DNA of 64,000 bases, from positions 7,192,001-7,256,000 of the forward strand of contig NZ_CP119520.1 in the NCBI RefSeq assembly GCF_029223865.1, written 5' to 3'. Source of the DNA: Telluria mixta (lineage in GTDB: Bacteria > Pseudomonadota > Gammaproteobacteria > Burkholderiales > Burkholderiaceae_D). Below the pieces are notes generated by a model. That model was not told the origin of the DNA, did no database searches, and worked only from the letters and a program-made list of their open reading frames with translations. Shown in pieces: positions 49,852 to 59,364 of this stretch (position 1 is the first letter of the stretch; each line of letters begins with the position of its first letter). A program made the position numbers and the translations under genes.

Positions 49852-52671
49852 ATGGTCGATATGGACAATCCTGCTGCACTCAACTCCCAACCGCCCGGCA
49901 ATGTCGACAAGGACGCGCCGCTGAAAGAAGACATCCGCCTGCTCGGCCGCCTCCTCGGCGACGTGCTGCGCGACCAGGAAGGCGAAGCCGTGTTCGACCT
50001 CGTCGAAACGATCCGCCAGACCGCCGTGCGCTTCCGTCGCGAAGACGACCAGGAAGCCGGCTCGGAACTCAAGACACTGCTGTCGACACTGTCGCGCGAA
50101 GAGACGAACTCCGTCGTGCGCGCCTTCTCGTACTTCTCGCACCTGGCCAACATCGCGGAAGACCAGCACCACATCCGCCGCCGCCGCGCCCACCTGCTGG
50201 CCGGCTCGAAGCCGCAGCCGTCCAGCGTCGCCTACGCCCTCACCCGCCTGAAGGACGCCGGCGTCGCGCAGGATACGGTCGAAGGCTTCCTCCGCGACGC
50301 GCTGATCGCGCCCGTGCTGACGGCGCACCCGACCGAAGTGCAGCGCAAATCGACGCTCGACGCCGAGCACGACATCGCGCGCCTGCTGGCCGAGCGTGAC
50401 CTGCCGCTGACGCCGAAGGAACGCGCGCGCAACCTGCAGCTGCTGCAGGCCCGTATCGCGACGTTGTGGCAGACGCGCATGCTGCGCTACGAAAAACTGA
50501 CGGTGGCGGACGAAATCGAAAACGCCCTGTCCTACTACCGCACCACGTTCCTGCGCGAACTGCCGGCCGTGTACGACGACGTCGAGGAAGAGATCGCGGC
50601 GCAGTACGGCGCGGCGGCCCACGGCCTCGACGACGCGGCGTACATGCAGATGGGCAGCTGGATCGGCGGCGACCGCGACGGCAACCCGAACGTCAACGCC
50701 GCGACGATGCAGCGCGCGCTCGTGCGCCATTCCACGACCATCTTCGATTTCTATCTCGACGAAGTGCACGCGCTGGGCGCGGAGCTGTCGCCGTCCACCC
50801 TGCTCGTGGCCGCGAGCCCCGCGCTGCTGGCGCTGGCCGACGCCTCGCCCGACCATTCTCCGCACCGCAGCGACGAACCGTACCGCCGCGCGCTGATCGG
50901 CGTCTACGCGCGTCTCGCGTCGACGGCGCGCGAGCTGGGCGCCACCAACATCCTGCGCAAGGAAGTGGGCCATGCGGACGCCTACCGCAATGCATCCGAA
51001 TTCCGCGCCGAGCTGCAGGTGCTCGTCGATTCGCTGAACGAGAACCACGGTGCCATCCTCGCCGTGCCGCGCCTGAACGGCCTCGTACGCGCCGCGCGCA
51101 TCTTCGGCTTCCACCTCGCCTCGCTCGACATGCGCCAGAGCTCCGACGTGCACGAGAAAGTGCTGGCCGAGCTGTTCGCGCGCGCCGGCGTGGAAAGCGA
51201 TTACGCCGCGTTGGGCGAAGCCGCCAAGGTAAAACTGCTGCTGGACGAACTGGCGCAGCCGCGCCTGCTGTACACGCCGTACGAAAGCTATTCGGACGTC
51301 ACGAATTCCGAACTGCAGATCCTGCGCACGGCGCGCGAGATCCGCAAGCGCTACGGCACGCGCGCGATCCGCAACTACATCATCTCGCACACGGAGGAGG
51401 TGTCCGACCTGCTGGAAGTCCTGCTGCTGCAAAAGGAAACGGGACTCTTCCGCCCCAGCGAGAAGAAGAGCGACGCGATGGTGATCCCGCTGTTCGAGAC
51501 CATCCCCGACCTGCAGCGCGCGGCCGAGATCATGAACACGTGGATGGCGCTGCCGATCGTGGCCGACGTCATCGAGCACCAGGGCCGCCTGCAGGAAGTC
51601 ATGCTGGGCTATTCGGACTCGAACAAGGATGGCGGCTTCCTGACGTCGAACTGGGAGCTGTACCAGGCGGAGCTGAAGCTGGTGAAGGTGTTCGCGGACG
51701 CGAACGTCAAGCTGCGCCTGTTCCACGGCCGCGGCGGCACGGTGGGCCGCGGCGGCGGCCCGAGCTACGACGCGATCCTCGCGCAGCCGCCGGGCACCGT
51801 GAACGGCCAGATCCGCCTGACGGAACAGGGCGAGATCATCTCGTCCAAGTTCAGCAATCCGGAAATCGGCCGTCGCAACCTGGAACTGCTCGTCGCCGCG
51901 ACGCTGGAAGCGGGCCTGATGCCGCACGATGCCGACCGCGATCAGATCGAGCGCCTGTCCCGCTTCGAGCCCGTGATGGCCGAGCTGTCGCAGCGCGCGT
52001 ACAAGGCCTACCGCGACCTCGTGTACGAAACGCCGGGCTTCACGGACTACTTCTTCGCCGCCACGCCGATCGCCGAGATCGCGGAACTGAACCTCGGCTC
52101 TCGCCCCGCGTCACGCAAGTCGACGCGCCGCATCGAAGACTTGCGCGCGATCCCCTGGGGCTTCTCGTGGGGGCAGTGCCGCCTGCTGCTGCCGGGGTGG
52201 TTCGGCTTCGGCGCGGCGGTCTCTGGCTGGCTCGCCGAGGGCAACCGCGACGAACGCCTGGCGCTGCTGCGCGAGATGGGCCAGCACTGGCCGTTCTTCG
52301 CCACGCTGCTGTCGAACATGGACATGGTGCTGGCCAAGACCGACCTCGCGCTCGCGTCGCGCTACGCGGAACTGGTACCGGATGCCGAACTGCGCGAGCG
52401 CATCTTCAAGCGCATCTCGGCCGAGTATGCGGAAACGCTGCGCTGCCTGGCGCTCGTCACCGGTACGGACGAACGCCTCGTGAACAACCCGCTGCTGGCG
52501 CGCTCGATCCAGAACCGCTTTGCCTATCTCGATCCGTTGAACCACCTGCAGGTCGAGCTGATCCAAAGGCATCGGTCGCTGTCGGCCGAGCAGAAGGTCG
52601 ATGAGCGGGTGCATCGGGGGATTCACCTGTCGATCAACGGGGTCGCCGCGGGCCTGCGCAACACGGGCTGA
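49852..52671 (+). CDS. ppc: Phosphoenolpyruvate carboxylase
   Basis: A 939-residue cytoplasmic enzyme making oxaloacetate from phosphoenolpyruvate and bicarbonate to refill the citric acid cycle. The catalytic histidine lies in [14 protein letters not shown] near residue 163. [11 protein letters not shown] and [16 protein letters not shown] near residue 625 are active-site loops. The C-terminus RNTG is the family hallmark at the aspartate-binding site. The start is ATG 49852; the next ATG four bases later is out of frame. It is divergent from hemC. Confidence 0.97.
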   Translation: MVDMDNPAALNSQPPGNVDKDAPLKEDIRLLGRLLGDVLRDQEGEAVFDLVETIRQTAVRFRREDDQEAGSELKTLLSTLSREETNSVVRAFSYFSHLANIAEDQHHIRRRRAHLLAGSKPQPSSVAYALTRLKDAGVAQDTVEGFLRDALIAPVLTAHPTEVQRKSTLDAEHDIARLLAERDLPLTPKERARNLQLLQARIATLWQTRMLRYEKLTVADEIENALSYYRTTFLRELPAVYDDVEEEIAAQYGAAAHGLDDAAYMQMGSWIGGDRDGNPNVNAATMQRALVRHSTTIFDFYLDEVHALGAELSPSTLLVAASPALLALADASPDHSPHRSDEPYRRALIGVYARLASTARELGATNILRKEVGHADAYRNASEFRAELQVLVDSLNENHGAILAVPRLNGLVRAARIFGFHLASLDMRQSSDVHEKVLAELFARAGVESDYAALGEAAKVKLLLDELAQPRLLYTPYESYSDVTNSELQILRTAREIRKRYGTRAIRNYIISHTEEVSDLLEVLLLQKETGLFRPSEKKSDAMVIPLFETIPDLQRAAEIMNTWMALPIVADVIEHQGRLQEVMLGYSDSNKDGGFLTSNWELYQAELKLVKVFADANVKLRLFHGRGGTVGRGGGPSYDAILAQPPGTVNGQIRLTEQGEIISSKFSNPEIGRRNLELLVAATLEAGLMPHDADRDQIERLSRFEPVMAELSQRAYKAYRDLVYETPGFTDYFFAATPIAEIAELNLGSRPASRKSTRRIEDLRAIPWGFSWGQCRLLLPGWFGFGAAVSGWLAEGNRDERLALLREMGQHWPFFATLLSNMDMVLAKTDLALASRYAELVPDAELRERIFKRISAEYAETLRCLALVTGTDERLVNNPLLARSIQNRFAYLDPLNHLQVELIQRHRSLSAEQKVDERVHRGIHLSINGVAAGLRNTG

Positions 52672-52681
52672 CGCCGTGTCG

Positions 52682-52710
52682 GCGTCGCCCCGTTTCCAGC
52701 GGGGCGACGC
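52682..52710. terminator. Hairpin between ppc and the transporter-like gene
   Basis: A perfect 11-bp stem GCGTCGCCCCG/CGGGGCGACGC with a 7-base loop lies 10 bases after the ppc stop and 7 bases from the convergent gene's stop. The T run is weak on both sides, so it is terminator-like and possibly bidirectional. Confidence 0.55.
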
Positions 52711-52716
52711 TGTCGT

Positions 52717-53529
52717 TCAGCGCCGGACCGATATGCCGAACGCCAGGCTCAGGTCCGGCGTATTCCGGTTCAACCCATGCACGACCATCGCATCGAGCAT
52801 GCAATCGCGGTTCACGAGCCACGACACGCCGGCATCGGCCACCGCCTGCGTGCCGCCGTGCGCCGCGCGCGCGATCCGTGGGGCGGCCACTTCGACGAAA
52901 CCGCGCAAGCGCTCGCTGAACGCCTTGCCCAGCGCCGCGGCGAACACGCCGTACGTGTAGTGCGCGCCGGCGCCGCTATTGCCTTCATCGCTGTCGCGCC
53001 CCACGCCCGGCATCACGCTCAGCGACCAGTCATGGCCGAGGTCCCAATCGGCCGGCAGCATCAACGAAGGCCGGAAACCCGTCCCGCGCAGTGCGCGGCT
53101 GCCTGTCGGCAGCGCGACGCCCGCGATCAGGCCGACGGACGGGCGCATGCCGTCCTGGTCGACGACATGCCATTTGACGCTCGCGGCGCTCTCCGCCCAG
53201 CCGGCGTCCACCGTGTGCACGCCCGTGTCCGGGTTGCTCGCATGCGCGATCGTGCGGCCTTCCGTCTCCAGCCGCAATTCCAGCGTGGGCGACAAGCCGA
53301 TGCGCAGCATCGTGGGCATCGTCAGGGTGCGCACATGGGCATCCGGGTCGCGCTGACGGTCCCATTGCAGGCCGGCTTCGAGCTGCACGCGGTGCGCGCC
53401 CACCACCTGGCTGGACTCGGCGACGTCGGGGCGATCGGGGTTGATGATGTCATCGTCGGCGGCGCGCGCGGCCGGGAGGGCAAGGATGCCGGCCAGCAGG
53501 CAGGCGCATGAAAAGTGGCGGGTAGGCAT
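52717..53529 (-). CDS. Outer-membrane transporter-like protein (MetA-pathway phenol degradation type)
   Basis: A 270-residue protein with a signal peptide ending ARAA from the start at 53529, then NPDRPDVAESSQVVGAHRVQLEAG, a pattern shared by the family called transporter or MetA-pathway of phenol degradation. Alternating beta strands are consistent with an outer-membrane barrel. No degradation genes are adjacent. Function is not established. Confidence 0.7.
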   Translation of the reverse strand: MPTRHFSCACLLAGILALPAARAADDDIINPDRPDVAESSQVVGAHRVQLEAGLQWDRQRDPDAHVRTLTMPTMLRIGLSPTLELRLETEGRTIAHASNPDTGVHTVDAGWAESAASVKWHVVDQDGMRPSVGLIAGVALPTGSRALRGTGFRPSLMLPADWDLGHDWSLSVMPGVGRDSDEGNSGAGAHYTYGVFAAALGKAFSERLRGFVEVAAPRIARAAHGGTQAVADAGVSWLVNRDCMLDAMVVHGLNRNTPDLSLAFGISVRR

Positions 53530-53614
53530 CGGAAAATATTGATGAATACGGTTGCCGACAGTATGCCAAGGATGGCTCCGGCTGGACGCGCGCCAAGCCA
53601 CTTCCTATCCAAAT

Positions 53615-53657
53615 AGTAATAAAAACGCCGCGCGACCCTCGCGGGCGGCGCGGCGTT
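53615..53657 (-). terminator. Intrinsic terminator of rpoD
   Basis: On the minus strand a 10-bp stem AACGCCGCGC/GCGCGGCGTT (53624-53657) is followed by TTTATTACTATT. It lies about 19 bases after the rpoD stop. Confidence 0.85.
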
Positions 53658-53675
53658 GCATCATGCCGGTACGTC

Positions 53676-56402
53676 TTACTGGTTCTGCAGGAACGTCTTG
53701 AGCTTGTCCGAACGCGACGGCTGGCGCAGCTTGCTCATCGCCTTCGCTTCGATCTGGCGGATACGCTCGCGGGTCACGTCGAACTGCTTGCCCACTTCTT
53801 CCAGCGTGTGGTCGTTCGACATCTCGACGCCGTAGCGCATGCGCAGGACCTTCGCTTCGCGCGGGGTCAGCGAGTCCAGCACTTCCTTGATCACGTTGCG
53901 CATCGACGCATGCATCGCGGCGTCCAGCGGGGCCAGGGTCGCGTTGTCCTCGATGAAGTCGCCCAGCTGCGAATCGCCGTCCTCGCCCATCGGGGTTTCC
54001 ATCGAGATCGGTTCCTTCGCGATCTTCATGATCTCGCGGACCTTCGATTCCGGCATCTCCATCTTCGTCGCCAGGGTCGCCATGTCCGGCTCGGTGCCCG
54101 TTTCCTGCATGATCTGGCGCGAGATACGGTTCATCTTGTTGATCGTCTCGATCATGTGCACCGGCACGCGGATCGTGCGGGCCATGTCGGCGATCGAACG
54201 CGTGATCGCCTGGCGGATCCACCACGTCGCGTACGTCGAGAATTTATAGCCGCGACGGTACTCGAATTTATCGACAGCCTTCAGCAGGCCGATGTTGCCT
54301 TCCTGGATCAGGTCCAGGAATTGCAGGCCGCGGTTGATGTACTTCTTCGCGATCGAGATCACGAGACGCAGGTTGGCCACGGTCATTTCGCGCTTCGCCG
54401 TGCGGGCGCGCTTTTCGCCGGCCGCCATCTGGCGGTTGATGGTGCGCAGGTCCGCCAGCGGCAGCGCCACGCGCGCCTGCAGGTCGATCATGCGCTGCTG
54501 CAGTTCCAGGATCGCCGGGGCGTTACGTTTCAGCACGGCGCTGTACGGATACGCGCAGTCGACTTCGCGCTGCACCCATTCCAGGTCCGTCTCGTTGCCC
54601 GGGAAGACCTTGATGAAGTGGGCGCGCGGCATGCCGCAGCGGTTCACGCAGATATCGAGCACGGAACGTTCGATGGCGCGCACTTCGTCCATCTGGTGGC
54701 GCAAGGTGTCGCACAGCTTTTCCACGACCTTGGCCGTGAAGCGGATGCCCAGCAGTTCCGACGAGATCACTTCCTGAGCCGCCGTGTAGGCCGGCGAGCC
54801 GTAGCCCTGCGTCTTGAACGCGTGGCCCATCTTGTCGAACTGCTTCTCGATGATCGAGAACTTGTCCAGCGCGCCCTTTTTCAGCGCGGCCAGTTGCTCG
54901 GCCGAGTAGCCCGCCGCTGCGCTGCCGCCGGCACCGCCCTCGTCTTCCTCTTCCTCGACGTCTTCTTCTTCCTCGTCCTCGTCCTCGTCGCTCGCGCTGG
55001 TCACCGGCGCGGTGGCGGGGGCGCCCTCGTTGTGGTCGATCAGGCCGTCCACGACGTCATCGATCTTCAGCTCGTCCTTGGCGATCTTGTGCGACAGCGC
55101 GATGATCTCGGAGATCGTCACCGGGCACGCGGAGATCGCCTGCACCATGTCCTTCAGGCCGTCCTCGATGCGCTTGGCGATGGCGATCTCGCCTTCGCGC
55201 GTCAGCAGCGACACGGCACCCATTTCGCGCATGTACATGCGGACCGGATCGGTCGTGCGGCCGAAGTCGGAGTCGACGGTCGACAGTGCGGTCGCGGCCG
55301 CGGCTTCGACTTCGTCCTCGGAGGTCGCCGTGACGACCGCGTCCGACAGCAGCATCATTTCCGCTTCCGGCGCGCGCTCGTAGACGGCGATGCCCATGTC
55401 GTTGAACGTCGCGATGATGCCTTCGATCGCTTCCGGATCGATGATGTTTTCCGGCAGATGGTCGTTGATCTCCGCATGGGTCAGGTAGCCGCGCTCCTTG
55501 CCCATGTTGATCAGGTTCTTCAGCTGCTGGCGGCGCTTTTCCAATTCCTCGGCCGAGAAGCCTTCCGCCGCGCCGAACAGGGAGGCACCGCCCTTGGCCT
55601 TGCGCTCACGCAGTTTCGACGCGGCCTTCAGTTCGGCGCGCTCGACGGCGTTCAGCGCCGCGATCTCGTCGTTCTCCGGCACGAATTCGCTCGGCTTGCG
55701 GCCGCGGCGGCCCGGCACTTTCACCTGCGGCAGCAGGTAGCCGGACGTGTCGATCGCGGCCAGCGTGGCGGCGTCCGTCGTCGTGCTGACGGTGCCGGTC
55801 GGCTGGGTGGACGTCGTCGCGACGGACGGCTCGATGCGGCGCGCGGTGCGGGTGCGCACGACGCGGGCGGCCGGCTCAGCGGCGGCCGCAAGAACGGCTG
55901 CCGGCACTGCCGGTGCGGCGGCGACCGGTTCCGGTGCGGCCGGGGCAGCTTCGGGTGCGGCGTCGGCTTTCAGCGCGGCCAGGCGCGAGACGCGCTTCTT
56001 GACGATCACCGGCGGCGCGGCGGGCGCGGTCGGCGTCGGGATCGCGTCGTCCGCTTCGTCGAAGGCCACGGCGGCGACCGGGGCAATGACGGGTTCGGCG
56101 ACGGGTTCGGCGACTTCGGCGACGTTGTCCGCTGCCTGCACGTCGGCGGCGACGGCCTCGGCCTGCGCTTCACCCGCGTCGGCGGCCTCGTCGAACTGCT
56201 CCGGCTGCAGACGCGACGCTTCCTCGGCCTGCACTGCCTTCAGCGACGCCAGGCGCGAACGCGTCTTCACCACCGTCACCTTGGCTGCCGCTTCCGTTTC
56301 GAGGAAATACGAGGTCGCGGTCTTCGGCACCGACAGCTGGGCCGTGCTCTTGGCCGGCGCTTTCTTCGCTGTCAGTGTCAGGGTCTTGGCGGTGTTTTTC
56401 AT
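53676..56402 (-). CDS. rpoD: RNA polymerase primary sigma factor (sigma-70) with long N-terminal extension
   Basis: A 908-residue housekeeping sigma factor, long for the family (E. coli 613). Residues 1 to about 275 are an Ala/Pro/Val-rich, apparently disordered extension with lysine/arginine islands. Region 1.1 begins near [20 protein letters not shown]. The acidic non-conserved region contains a run of about 20 Asp/Glu near residue 485. Regions 2.1-2.4 ([37 protein letters not shown]), 3 and 4.2 ([20 protein letters not shown]) are intact. GGAGAAAG upstream supports the start at 56402. Unlike many proteobacteria no dnaG is upstream. Confidence 0.96.
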   Translation of the reverse strand: MKNTAKTLTLTAKKAPAKSTAQLSVPKTATSYFLETEAAAKVTVVKTRSRLASLKAVQAEEASRLQPEQFDEAADAGEAQAEAVAADVQAADNVAEVAEPVAEPVIAPVAAVAFDEADDAIPTPTAPAAPPVIVKKRVSRLAALKADAAPEAAPAAPEPVAAAPAVPAAVLAAAAEPAARVVRTRTARRIEPSVATTSTQPTGTVSTTTDAATLAAIDTSGYLLPQVKVPGRRGRKPSEFVPENDEIAALNAVERAELKAASKLRERKAKGGASLFGAAEGFSAEELEKRRQQLKNLINMGKERGYLTHAEINDHLPENIIDPEAIEGIIATFNDMGIAVYERAPEAEMMLLSDAVVTATSEDEVEAAAATALSTVDSDFGRTTDPVRMYMREMGAVSLLTREGEIAIAKRIEDGLKDMVQAISACPVTISEIIALSHKIAKDELKIDDVVDGLIDHNEGAPATAPVTSASDEDEDEEEEDVEEEEDEGGAGGSAAAGYSAEQLAALKKGALDKFSIIEKQFDKMGHAFKTQGYGSPAYTAAQEVISSELLGIRFTAKVVEKLCDTLRHQMDEVRAIERSVLDICVNRCGMPRAHFIKVFPGNETDLEWVQREVDCAYPYSAVLKRNAPAILELQQRMIDLQARVALPLADLRTINRQMAAGEKRARTAKREMTVANLRLVISIAKKYINRGLQFLDLIQEGNIGLLKAVDKFEYRRGYKFSTYATWWIRQAITRSIADMARTIRVPVHMIETINKMNRISRQIMQETGTEPDMATLATKMEMPESKVREIMKIAKEPISMETPMGEDGDSQLGDFIEDNATLAPLDAAMHASMRNVIKEVLDSLTPREAKVLRMRYGVEMSNDHTLEEVGKQFDVTRERIRQIEAKAMSKLRQPSRSDKLKTFLQNQ

Positions 56403-56648
56403 AAACTTTCTCCAGTCGAGGCGTGGCGCAGTGCCTGCGAAGTCAATAACCCACCGGGTCCGCGATGCGGTCCTTGTGGGCGGGGATGAGGGGGAAGGCC
56501 CTAGCTAGGGACGAAGGCCCGGATATCAAGCACTCCTGCCGCTGCCCGGCGGGCGCCCCGGACAGCCGGGATGGGCTGCGGCGCGCGTGCACAGTGGGTT
56601 CAAGCGGAACGGAACGTGGTCGAAATCGCGGGTTAGCATGTCGGAACG

Positions 56649-56675
56649 AAAAAAAGCCCGTCAGACAACGGGCTT
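56649..56675 (-). terminator. Strong intrinsic terminator upstream of rpoD
   Basis: An 8-bp stem AAGCCCGT/ACGGGCTT with a 6-base loop is followed by a run of seven T on the minus strand. It terminates something transcribed toward rpoD from 56680 or beyond, where no known gene is present. Confidence 0.8.
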
Positions 56676-56780
56676 GAATCTATTTTCCAGAGGAGAAATA
56701 GAGGAGACAGAGGCATTATGCCTTAAGGAAATGTTTAGCGATAATTGAAATATCCGATAATGGATATCACTCAGACGCAT
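56661..56780 (-). CDS. Possible 39-residue small protein or small RNA
   Basis: An ATG at 56780 is preceded by AAGGAAA at good spacing and opens a 39-codon frame (MRLSDIHYRIFQLSLNISL...) whose stop lies in the loop of the strong terminator. The composition is AT-rich compared with neighbours. I do not recognise it. The same transcript could instead be a non-coding RNA ending at the terminator. Confidence 0.3.
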   Translation of the reverse strand: MRLSDIHYRIFQLSLNISLRHNASVSSISPLENRFKPVV

Positions 56781-56982
56781 ATTTCCTTTTCCTCTTCCCG
56801 ACCCTGGATGCGTCGGCGCAAACCGCGCGCAAGGAAAGGGGCGGATCATACACGATTTCTCGCCCGCGCGCCGCTGCACATGCGTGAAATTACAGTCATC
56901 TGGTCAATAAAACGATCCGTTACATGGCTGAGCGGCACGCGCGCGGCGCGGCCATGCTATCCTTCCGCTTCCCGTTCTTACC

Positions 56983-57495
56983 ATGAAGTCAATGAATACG
57001 ATGAGTCCTGTCGCCGAGCTCCCCGAGGCCACCGAAAACGCCACCCACGCCACGCCCGACGCGCCTGCGAATGACGCGCCGGCTGCGGCCCCGGAAGCCG
57101 CCCAGTCGCCCCGCGCCCTGCTCAAGCAGCTGCAACAACAGTTCAAGGCCTTCCGCGACTGCCTGCCGCTGGCGATCGGCATCGACAAGCAGGTGCTGGC
57201 CCGCCTGCCCGACCTGAACCGCAAGACGATGCGCGCCGCCCTGGGCATCCACACGGGCTCGATGCGCTACCTGCGCGCAATGGAAAAAGCCACCGTGCGC
57301 TACGACCTCGACGGCAATCCGGGCGCCGAGGTGACGGACACCCACCGCCAGCACGCCAAGGAACTCCTGCAGGAACGCTTCAAGAAAGAAGCCGAGCGCA
57401 AGAAGGCCGAACGCGATGCCGCCGCGCAGGTGGAAGCCGACCGCAAGCGCCAGGAAAAGCTGCAGCAGCTGGCCTCCAAGTTCGCGAAACGCTGA
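56983..57495 (+). CDS. proQ: ProQ/FinO-domain RNA chaperone
   Basis: A 170-residue protein with a Pro/Ala-rich tail of about 40 residues. The FinO/ProQ domain (about 43-125) includes KAFRDCLPLAIGIDKQVLARL and RAALGIHTGSMRYLRAM. A highly charged helical C-terminus (KKEAERKKAERDAAA) follows. It binds structured small RNAs and mRNA 3' ends. The first ATG is taken; in-frame ATGs at 56992 and 57001 are also possible. It lies 13 bases before the exonuclease gene. Confidence 0.88.
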   Translation: MKSMNTMSPVAELPEATENATHATPDAPANDAPAAAPEAAQSPRALLKQLQQQFKAFRDCLPLAIGIDKQVLARLPDLNRKTMRAALGIHTGSMRYLRAMEKATVRYDLDGNPGAEVTDTHRQHAKELLQERFKKEAERKKAERDAAAQVEADRKRQEKLQQLASKFAKR

Positions 57496-57508
57496 TCCGG
57501 CAGCACGG

Positions 57509-58186
57509 ATGAGCGAGGCCGAGGACGCCCTCCCCCCTTACGAAGGCATCACCCTGGCCGACGTGCGCCTCGTGCGCACGCGCCAGGATGCGGACGGCGC
57601 GCTGGCCGCGCTGCTGGCGTCCGACGTCATCGGCTTCGACACCGAATCCAAGCCCACGTTCCAGAAGGGCGAGCAATCGACGGGGCCGCACCTCGTCCAG
57701 CTCGCCACCGACCAGCACGCCTATCTGTTCCAGATCGGCACGCTCAAGCCGCGCGCGCCGGATGCCGTCCCTGACATTCCGCCAGGCGTCGACGTGCTGC
57801 GCGCCGTGCTGGAATCGCCGTCGATATTAAAAGTCGGCTTCGGCCTCGGCGACGACCTGCGCCGCCTGCGTGCCAAACTCGGCATCGAGACGTGCAACGT
57901 GCTGGACCTGTCCACCGCCCTGCGCCGCGGCGAACGCAACGCGCTGGGCGCAAAGACGGCCGTCGCGCGCTTCTTCGGCAAGCGCCTGCAGAAGTCGCGC
58001 AAGATCACGACGACCAACTGGGCCTTGCCGCGCCTGTCCGACAAGCAGATCCTGTACGCGGCCGACGACGCCCACGTCGCCCTGCGCATCTACCGCCACT
58101 GGCGCGCGAATCCACCGCCGCCGCTGCCGCCAAAACCTGTCGCCGGCGGACCGCGGCGCGCCGCGCAGCCCAAGCCGCCCTCGTGA
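57509..58186 (+). CDS. 3'-5' exonuclease, RNase D-like (DEDDy)
   Basis: A 225-residue exonuclease domain protein. The DEDDy residues are visible: GFDTESK (Exo I), VGFGLGDDLRRL (Exo II) and YAADDAHVALRIY (Exo III, tyrosine four before aspartate). It lacks the HRDC domains of true RNase D. A proline-rich tail ends the protein. The start at 57509 follows CACGG weakly. The neighbour proQ suggests a role in RNA processing, an inference from position only. Confidence 0.85.
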   Translation: MSEAEDALPPYEGITLADVRLVRTRQDADGALAALLASDVIGFDTESKPTFQKGEQSTGPHLVQLATDQHAYLFQIGTLKPRAPDAVPDIPPGVDVLRAVLESPSILKVGFGLGDDLRRLRAKLGIETCNVLDLSTALRRGERNALGAKTAVARFFGKRLQKSRKITTTNWALPRLSDKQILYAADDAHVALRIYRHWRANPPPPLPPKPVAGGPRRAAQPKPPS

Positions 58187-58187
58187 C

Positions 58188-58553
58188 ATGCGACGGGTGC
58201 TCGTCCTGCTGCTTCTGCTAGCGGGCTGCTCGCGCCACGAGGGTCCGGTCGACGGCGCCACCGTCTTCAAGCCGTGCGCATCCTGCCACCAGGTCGGCCC
58301 CAACGCGCGCGGCGGCTTCGGACCGCAACTGAATGGCCTGTTCGGCCGGCGCGCGGGCAGCACACCCGATTTCAAGTATTCCGATGCGATGAAAGCGTCC
58401 GGCATCGTGTGGGACGAGCGCACGCTGGCCGCCTACCTGCGCGATCCGGACAAGATGGTGCCGGGCACGAAGATGCGCTTCTGGGGCATCCACGACGAGC
58501 GCGAGATGGCCGCGCTGCTGGCGTATTTGCGTACGTTCCAGGACGCGCACTGA
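58188..58553 (+). CDS. Class I c-type cytochrome, lipoprotein
   Basis: A 121-residue monoheme cytochrome c. A lipoprotein signal ends LLLLAGC, so it is likely membrane-attached in the periplasm. The heme site is CASCH near residue 30 and the distal methionine lies in GTKMRFWG. It starts 1 base after the exonuclease stop. It resembles mitochondrial-type c2 cytochromes in the GPQLNGLFGRRAGS segment. Confidence 0.9.
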   Translation: MRRVLVLLLLLAGCSRHEGPVDGATVFKPCASCHQVGPNARGGFGPQLNGLFGRRAGSTPDFKYSDAMKASGIVWDERTLAAYLRDPDKMVPGTKMRFWGIHDEREMAALLAYLRTFQDAH

Positions 58554-58638
58554 CGTTATCGATTTCAAAAGATTGCGTGAAATTCAAGTCGACGCGGTAT
58601 GATGCCGCTTGTACTGTCTCGTCGCCCCCAGGAACGTC

Positions 58639-59364
58639 ATGCATTTGCGCCCCACCCTGCTGTTGCTGGCTGCCCTGCACGTTGGCCCGGCCTTTGGCCA
58701 GCAAGCCGTGCCGGATACGCTGGAACGCCGCGTGGCCGCATGCACGTCGTGCCACGGGAGTCCGTCCGCGCCGGCGCCGCTGCCGTCCGCAGGCCCGAAC
58801 TACTACCCGCGCATCGCGGGCAAGCCCGCCGGCTATTTGTACAACCAGCTGCAGAACTTCCGCGCCGGGCGCCGCCAGTATCCGTTGATGACCTATATGG
58901 TCGAGCACATGTCCGACGACTACCTGCGCGAGATCGCGACGTGGTTCTCGACCCAGCACGTGCCCGCGCCCGTGCTGGCGCGCGCCGGCCTGCCGGCGGG
59001 CCAGCTGGAACGGGGGCACGAACTCGTCATGCGCGGCGATGCGACCCTCAAGGTGCCCGCCTGCATCGCGTGCCACGGCCAGCGCCTGACGGGCGCCCTG
59101 CCCGCTATCCCGGGTCTCCTGGGCCTGCCGCGCGACTACATCAACGCCCAGTTCGGCGCGTGGCGCAACGGCACCCGCCGTGCCCATGCGCCCGATTGCA
59201 TGGCGACGATCGCCGGGCGCCTGTCGCTGGCGGACGTGGCCGCGATCTCGGGCTGGCTCGCGAGCGAGCCGGTGCCGGACGACGCCACGCCCGCGCCCGA
59301 CGTGCCTCACCCGATGCCGCTCGAATGCGGCAGCAAGGTGGAGCAGAAGCGGGAGCGGCCATGA
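58639..59364 (+). CDS. Diheme cytochrome c (c4-like)
   Basis: A 241-residue periplasmic protein. The start at 58639 follows AGGAA, with a signal peptide ending FGQQ. It has two heme sites, CTSCH (near 35) and CIACH (near 140), in two related cytochrome domains. Methionines in the RQYPLMTYMVEHM region may be axial ligands. The stop overlaps the start of the next cytochrome gene (ATGA). Confidence 0.88.
   Translation: MHLRPTLLLLAALHVGPAFGQQAVPDTLERRVAACTSCHGSPSAPAPLPSAGPNYYPRIAGKPAGYLYNQLQNFRAGRRQYPLMTYMVEHMSDDYLREIATWFSTQHVPAPVLARAGLPAGQLERGHELVMRGDATLKVPACIACHGQRLTGALPAIPGLLGLPRDYINAQFGAWRNGTRRAHAPDCMATIAGRLSLADVAAISGWLASEPVPDDATPAPDVPHPMPLECGSKVEQKRERP

Larger units (their letters stand above)
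56403..56982. other. rpoD-proQ divergent intergenic region
   Basis: 580 bases. The rpoD-proximal part (56403-56640) is GC-rich and should hold the rpoD promoter, though I see no convincing -10/-35 pair. A strong minus-strand terminator sits at 56649-56675. The stretch 56677-56800 is unusually A/T-rich for this genome and carries a possible 39-codon ORF. The rest up to proQ shows no gene. Confidence 0.6.

Noticed and set aside
49846..51927. A long minus-strand frame opposite ppc
   Set aside because: Shadow of ppc; composition is typical of antisense of a high-GC gene and ppc is unmistakable.
53808..56489. A long plus-strand frame opposite rpoD
   Set aside because: It exists only as the complement of rpoD third-position GC bias; low-complexity Arg/Asp/Val composition and no start signals.
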